From positions 625,705,740 through 625,769,739 of the forward strand of contig NC_081415.1 of assembly GCF_030272615.1 (NCBI RefSeq): DNA of 64,000 nt. The letters run 5' to 3'. The first letter of the stretch is position 1, and the number at the start of each line of letters is the position of its first letter. This document shows, in pieces, positions 59,372 to 64,000 of the stretch. The position numbers and the translations under genes are program-made. The notes beneath the pieces are model-generated. The model was not told the origin of the DNA. It worked only from the letters and a program-made list of their open reading frames with translations, and searched no databases. The stretch comes from Cryptomeria japonica (taxonomy: Eukaryota; Streptophyta; Pinopsida; Cupressales; Cupressaceae).

Positions 59372-60253
59372 TGGAATCCAAGAACACTGAGAGAGGGGGA
59401 TGAATTAGTGTTCTACCATAATGTTCAATTTTCACCTTATTATAACATGCATTCACCGATCGGTAAACTGATACATATGTAATTGAAAGAAGTAAAGTAA
59501 TCAATAAGACAATCACACAAATAAATACCATAATATAGAGAATTATACGTGGAAAACCTCAAAAAGGAAAAACCACGGTGGGATTTGTGACCCATAATAT
59601 CAATCCACTAGCCATATGAAAATATTTACATAATATGGGGGCCTGCACATGCAGGAAGGCTTACAACCTAGAGAAAAATGCTCAACACAAAAGAGCCTCA
59701 CTGACTACAATCACTTTGAATAATAAAACATAAGACTGAACTCATTTAATGCATTTGTTATGCCTGATAGAGTTTCGGTTCAAGCTCTGACTGTTTCGGT
59801 TATGAAACCCTAAACCCTTACCAGAATAACCTTTGCATTACAACATCCTTAATTACAATAATTTCTATTATATCCTATCATATCCTTCATTTCACAAAAT
59901 GATCTAATCAACTAACCCATTTACCCTTACAATCCTTCATCACTCATGTCAGCTTACATAGATAATTACAAAATGATTATACATGTTGGCTCATTAAATA
60001 TATACATAAATAACAAAATGAATTAGCAATTGATATATCTCCCAATGATGTCGGCCTCCTATATCGGTACCCTTTTTGTAATTCATGTTGGCCTTCAATG
60101 CCGGTACCCATAGAATCCTTTCTACCAGTGAAGATACCTATCGGTGTCGATGAAGTATTTGTCGGTGAAGAACCAGACCAAAGAATGAAGCCAGATCATG
60201 TTTCCATCAATGACAACATATGAAACCAATCAAATGAGTTTCAATTTCCAACA
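59372..60253 (-). repeat. 5' LTR of element N
   Basis: 882 bp. On the minus strand it starts TGTTGGAAATTG and ends GGATTCCA. It contains the uninterrupted form of the LINE target (AACATAAGACTGAACTCATT, about 59727), which proves that the LINE entered N's other LTR after both LTRs existed. Confidence 0.9.
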
Positions 60254-60257
60254 CTAC

Positions 60258-60323
60258 AATCTATTAACAATTGATTCTCCCACTCCCTCTCAGTTGTTCA
60301 TCGGTTATCTAAGTTGTCTAACA
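60258..60323 (+). repeat. 5' LTR of copia element E, last part
   Basis: AATCTATTAACAATTG to GTCTAACA, matching the last bases of LTR D (24614-24692). It is separated from the first part by element N. Confidence 0.85.
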
Positions 60324-60325
60324 AT

Positions 60326-60337
60326 TGGTATCAGAGC
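60326..60337 (+). promoter_or_regulatory. Primer-binding site of element E
   Basis: Exact TGGTATCAGAGC, two bases after the LTR end. Confidence 0.95.
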
Positions 60338-60379
60338 ATGGTCCTCTCTATAGAAGCTTAACCACTTGAGGAAGATCCT

Positions 60380-61348
60380 ATGTCATATAATAGTTCAAGT
60401 TCATCCAGTTCATCTGTAGCTGTTTTCCAGAGAGAAATTCCTAGGCTTGATGGAACAAATTACAGAGTATGGAAGATTCCGATGGAGACTCATTTGAGAT
60501 GTCTTGGTAAGGGGATTTGGGAGATCACTGAGAAAGGATATATACCTCATAATCTGGCATCTAGAAATTGTCCTTTGCGAGGCTTGGATAAGGATATTGA
60601 AAATTATTGTAGAGCTAGAAAAGCCCTTTTGTGTGCACTTTCTGATCAGAAAATTATGGGACTAACCGACAAATCAACTACAAAGGCTATATGGGATAAA
60701 TTGGAGAATCTGAATGAATGTGACCCTACTATTAAAACTTCTAAACTTGATGGTTACCAGGTGAGATATGAGAACCTGAAGATGGAAGAAGATGAAATTA
60801 TTACTGCTTTTATGGAGAGAATTAATGAAATGGTTCTAGGAATTCAGTGTTGTGGTGGATCTCTGAGCGAAGATGAAATACTTTCTAAATTATTAAGAGT
60901 TTTTCCACTGGCTTATAAGATGAAGGCTACTACAATTAATGAGTTAAGAGCAATGGAAAACACCTCTGTTAATAGAGATACCTTAGTTGGGAAGTTATCT
61001 TCTTTTGAGCTTGAGGAATTTGGTCTTTATGGAGTTGCAAAATTTGAACCTTCTTTTCATGCATCTACATCATCTACAAGCAAGAGTGATTGGAAAGCCT
61101 TATATGCTAAGGAACTAGAGGAAAAGAAGAAAGAAGATGAAGAGGTTGAGAAAACTGAAGCCCTATTTTATAGAAGAGTATCTAATGGTCTGATAGGAAG
61201 TAAGTATGAAGGAAAATCACCTTTTAAATGTTTCACATGTAATAAGATAGGTCATTTTGCATCTAGATGTCCTGAAAGGAATTCAAGATTTGAGGAAAGA
61301 GAGAGAAGATATTTTAGGCCTAACCATGATTATCAGAACAAGCATTAG
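60380..61348 (+). CDS. Gag of copia element E (open frame)
   Basis: 322 codons with no internal stop, the least damaged retroelement frame here. A Ser-rich start is followed by RLDGTNYRVWKIPMETHL and a UBN2-type core (KAIWDKLENLNE, about 60690; EIITAFMERINEMV, about 60798; LLRVFPLAYKMKATTINELR, about 60890). A Glu/Lys-rich spacer and one intact CCHC knuckle (CFTCNKIGHFASRC, about 61228) come next. The stop TAG at 61346 (HKH/QNKH context) is followed by the same frame without interruption, so it may itself be a C-to-T change in a once continuous gag-pol. Start ATG 60380 lies after the primer site and the shared ACTTGAGGAAGATCC leader. Confidence 0.9.
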   Translation: MSYNSSSSSSSSVAVFQREIPRLDGTNYRVWKIPMETHLRCLGKGIWEITEKGYIPHNLASRNCPLRGLDKDIENYCRARKALLCALSDQKIMGLTDKSTTKAIWDKLENLNECDPTIKTSKLDGYQVRYENLKMEEDEIITAFMERINEMVLGIQCCGGSLSEDEILSKLLRVFPLAYKMKATTINELRAMENTSVNRDTLVGKLSSFELEEFGLYGVAKFEPSFHASTSSTSKSDWKALYAKELEEKKKEDEEVEKTEALFYRRVSNGLIGSKYEGKSPFKCFTCNKIGHFASRCPERNSRFEERERRYFRPNHDYQNKH

Positions 61349-62222
61349 TACAAGAGGAACATACACAAATCATTCTACTATGCAGATGAGGAAGGTGTGA
61401 CTGATTTTGATAATGAACTGACACAAGATTCAACTAGTGGATCTGACAATGGAAAGGAATGGGTATTATTAAATATCAAGGAAGATGATCTGATACCTAA
61501 AGAAAAGCCCCTTGCTGCTAAATTTGAAGACAAGGATGAATGGGTGATAGACAGTGGATGTTCACATCATATGATTGGAGATAAAAGGAAGTTTCTATTT
61601 TTGCAAGAATTTGATGGCGGTATAGTTAGATTTGGAGATGACAAAGCATGCATGATCAAGGGAAGAGGAACTATATCATTGGATGGTAAGAATGATACTG
61701 ATAATGTTTATTATGTTGAAGGTTTAAGGAAAAATATTTTGAGTGTAGGATAGTTGCTGGATAAGGGATTTCAATTAGAGTTCAAGGATGGAAAATGCAA
61801 TATTATCAACAGATCTAGATTGGATATTGAAATCGGTACTCAGACTAAAGGTAACATCTTTCATTTGAACTCTAGCGAGAACAAATGTTTGATTGCACAA
61901 ATTGAAGAGAGTTGGCTATGGAATAAGAGGTTGTGTCATGTGAATTTTGATTGCATTGTAAAGATTAGTTCTACTAAGGTAGTTAAAGATATACCTAAGA
62001 TTGTGAAGCCCTATAATCTGGTATGTAATGAATATCAAATGGGAAAGCAAGTGAGAACTTCTTTTAAGAATAAACAAGACAAATATAATGATGTTCTTGA
62101 TCTTATTCATACTGATTTGTGTGGTCTTGCTAGAATCAAGAGTTTTCAGGGTGGTAGATATTTTATGCTAATCATTGATGACTATTCTAGAATGATGTGG
62201 GTTACTTTTCTAAGGAAGAAAT
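61349..62222 (+). pseudogene. Pol of copia element E: protease and integrase start, truncated
   Basis: Protease active site WVIDSGCSHHMIGD (about 61543). A TAG at about 61751 interrupts before the integrase zinc domain (WLWNKRLCHVNFD, with Asn for the first His, then CNEYQMGK with Tyr for the second Cys of the pair). The integrase core begins LDLIHTDLCG (about 62096) and FMLIIDDYSRMMWVTFL. It ends at 62222, where element F is inserted. The rest of pol must lie beyond F, outside the window. Confidence 0.92.
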
Positions 62223-63049
62223 TGTTAGATGCTTGATCAGTACCAAAGACATTGAGAGGGGGGGGGTTGAATCAGTGTCTAACTGGTAAATAAAAGATTT
62301 AAACTTGTTTGCAACTTCATAACCCAAATTAATATATCGGTAAACAAGTAATAATGCAGTAAAGAAAAACAAAAGTATAACCATCAATGCACACCATAAC
62401 ATAGATATTTTTTGGTGAGTAAACCCAGTAGGGGAAAAACCTCAGTGAGATTTGTGACCCACAATATTTACTCACTGGCCAATATGAATAAATATTACTT
62501 ATACAATAGGGGCCTGCACATGCAGGAAGGCCAACAGCCTAGAGCTCACTGCTCAATAACAAAATGGAGTTCCATTGAGTACAATTGGATAGTTAAATCC
62601 AATGGAAATGTACTACTTAAAATAGTATCTCCAATGTTGGATTCAGTACTCGTTTAAGCTTTGTTAGATACCTCTTATTCGCTCATAAAATAATTACATC
62701 ATAATGCATATATAGTTATTTGCTCTCATAAACCGCTTACATTCATTACCTCATTACATATCATTTTTTACATTACAAAATGACCTACAAGATCTCATAC
62801 ATAAATGAGTCTTTACAATACATCAAGTCGGCTATAAAATATAATTACAATACAAAACAATATTATTTCCTTGTTGGCTTAGAGTGTCGGTGTGATCTAC
62901 TATCAGTGTAGACTGTATGCCAGTGTGAATAACCTTGTAGTGCCTGTCGGTGTCGGTAGATGATGTTTTTCGCCGGTGTAACCATATTACCAGTTGGTTG
63001 CCATCAATGACAACATCAACTATTCTCATCTGATTCTATAATACCAACA
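62223..63049 (-). repeat. 3' LTR of element F (minus strand)
   Basis: 827 bp. The left end is TGTTAGATGCTTGATCAG and the right end AATACCAACA, with left TSD GAAAT (62218-62222) and the partner beyond the window. It carries GGGGGGGGGTTGAATCAGTG and the GTGACCCACAATA and ACACATGCAGGAAGGCC blocks shared with N and with the solo LTR at 57009. The minus-strand start TGTTGGTATTATAG follows the polypurine tract. Confidence 0.88.
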
Positions 63050-63064
63050 ATCTCCCCCTTTGGC
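63050..63064 (-). promoter_or_regulatory. Polypurine tract of element F
   Basis: On the minus strand GCCAAAGGGGGAGAT directly precedes the LTR start. It is identical in core to N's tract at 46176-46190. Confidence 0.9.
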
Positions 63065-63411
63065 ATTGATGGCAACACTCATGAGAAAAATCCAAAAACT
63101 AATATCCAAAAATTAAAGGTCCAAAATCTAAGTGTGCTCCCCCTGAGCAAATGATGACATCATTGACAAAGGATGTCAAAAGAATCAAAAAATTCAAATT
63201 TTACCTAGAAACTTGTAATCGGTTATGTATAATCTGAAAAATATCTACCAAAACCAAGTTAAGACCTTGCAAAAATTTGGTACTGTCAAAAATTATGGTC
63301 TCTGTCTATTAGATCATCCCAGTCAGATAATGCATCTATTGCTCCGGTGATCTATTGCCTTGAATAGATTCTTTAGACAACTCATTCTGGTGTGCTAATA
63401 AGTTTTCCAAT

Positions 63412-64000
63412 CTAGGACCAAGTTTGTTCTTCAACTCCCAGGTTTTTATTCCTAGCCTTCCTGACTGTCGGTTCAGATATACTTTGTTCATGCCTTGTTC
63501 CAGTTCTAGTTCCTATTTCTGCTTCTGCTTCTACCAGTATCTCAATATTAAGCTGAGTATCATCAAGACTGGTTTCTTTTTTCTTAACTTTAGTTGATTC
63601 CTTATCCATGATGATGTTACAGTCTTGAGTGTCCATATTCATAGTAAAAAGAATGTCTGACTCTGGATCTATGTTATCTTTTGTCATTTCCTCTGCCTTC
63701 TCTTTAGGTTGACTATCAGTTTGTGTTGGTGCCTCTGCAGTTAGTGGTGGGGTGTCCTATGCCAGTGGAGGAAGGTTATCCTTGACCGTGATATCAGGTA
63801 CACTTCCAATTTTCCCTTAACCTTTATCTTTCTAATATACTTTGGTAAAATACATCCATTTTTTGTCTTTCCTTCTCTTCTTTCTTCTCTCTCTCAACAA
63901 AAAATATATCCCACTTATCCACTATTTCATCTGCTATTTCTTTAACTCTACCAACCATAAGACTAACTTGTTGGTGACCACTCACAAAAACTATTCTATT
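63412..64000 (-). pseudogene. Accessory reading frame of element F (partial), related to that of N
   Basis: The C-terminal end of a minus-strand frame entering from beyond the window. It contains VSLMVGRVKEIADEIVDKW and Arg/Lys-rich ERERRKKRRKD near 63870-63960, an acidic/Pro-rich middle with nonsense codons (63760-63830), and an open end of 91 codons rich in Glu/Asp/Thr (63687-63412). Element N has LSLMSGRVNE in a similar position (about 47660-47700, minus), followed likewise by a low-complexity acidic stretch. No known domain recognised. Confidence 0.6.

Larger units (their letters stand above)
26592..60253 (-). mobile_element. Element N: non-autonomous, pol-less copia-type LTR element (minus strand), heavily nested
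   Basis: On the minus strand it has a 5' LTR (60253-59372), a primer site TGGTATCAAAGC, a gag-like frame (59300-58338), a long accessory frame (56986-46443), a polypurine tract CCAAAGGGGGAGAT (46176-46189) and a 3' LTR (46175-26592, split by the LINE). Its own DNA amounts to about 7.0 kb once the LINE, the copia element and the solo LTR are removed. No protease, integrase or reverse transcriptase motif is present, so it would depend on enzymes of a partner such as element E, whose leader and primer site it shares. The putative TSD is CTAC, shorter than the usual five bases. Confidence 0.8.

Overview
This window is transposon-on-transposon DNA from a large, repeat-rich plant nuclear genome. 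I infer a plant from Ty3/gypsy Tat-like and Ty1/copia retrotransposons with iMet-type primer sites, a plant-type LINE with a DUF4283-like ORF1 and zf-RVT/RNase H tail, and a plant mobile domain (PMD) reading frame. A gymnosperm such as a conifer is plausible but not provable from the sequence. I see no intact cellular gene, rRNA, tRNA, CRISPR array or prokaryotic feature. Almost every reading frame is decayed, mostly by nonsense codons that C-to-T or G-to-A changes would explain.

Left part (1-20588): remnants of several related Ty3/gypsy elements. Element A (1-7556) has the end of integrase, a long 3' tract carrying an antisense PMD gene, a hairpin plus polypurine tract, and an LTR. Next come a non-coding 3' tract with LTR B (to about 11690) and an oppositely oriented copy, LTR B' (12497-13770). 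Element C (13771-about 17749) repeats the layout of A without the PMD insert. From about 17750 to 20588 there is gene-free repeat DNA, including a probable minus-strand LTR.

Middle and right (20589-64000): a nest that can be resolved from target-site duplications (TSDs). A solo copia LTR (D, 20594-24692, TSD ACATC) contains two younger solo LTRs. The 5' LTR of copia element E begins at 24956 and is split at 26591 by a minus-strand, pol-less element N that ends at 60253. N's 3' LTR is split by a LINE (26919-45311, 18-bp TSD). The LINE's RNase H region is split by a non-autonomous Tat-like element (32810-44277, TSD ATCAT), whose leader contains a solo LTR (34595-35085, TSD ATCAG). N is also interrupted by a full copia element (49521-56898, TSD GCTTG) and a solo LTR (57009-57829, TSD ATAAG). 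E resumes at 60254 with gag and the start of pol, then is cut by a second minus-strand element, F (62223 to beyond the window).

The main points of biological interest are: a hairpin conserved next to the polypurine tract in four gypsy copies; a Tat-like element whose gag, protease and integrase C-terminus lie in one uninterrupted frame with reverse transcriptase missing; N and F, which share an accessory reading frame of unknown function; and a Gln/Asn/Tyr-rich tandem-repeat tail behind the LINE RNase H. Boundaries backed by TSDs are reliable. Ends of LTRs A, B, C and of the minus LTR near 18.2-19.3 kb are approximate.
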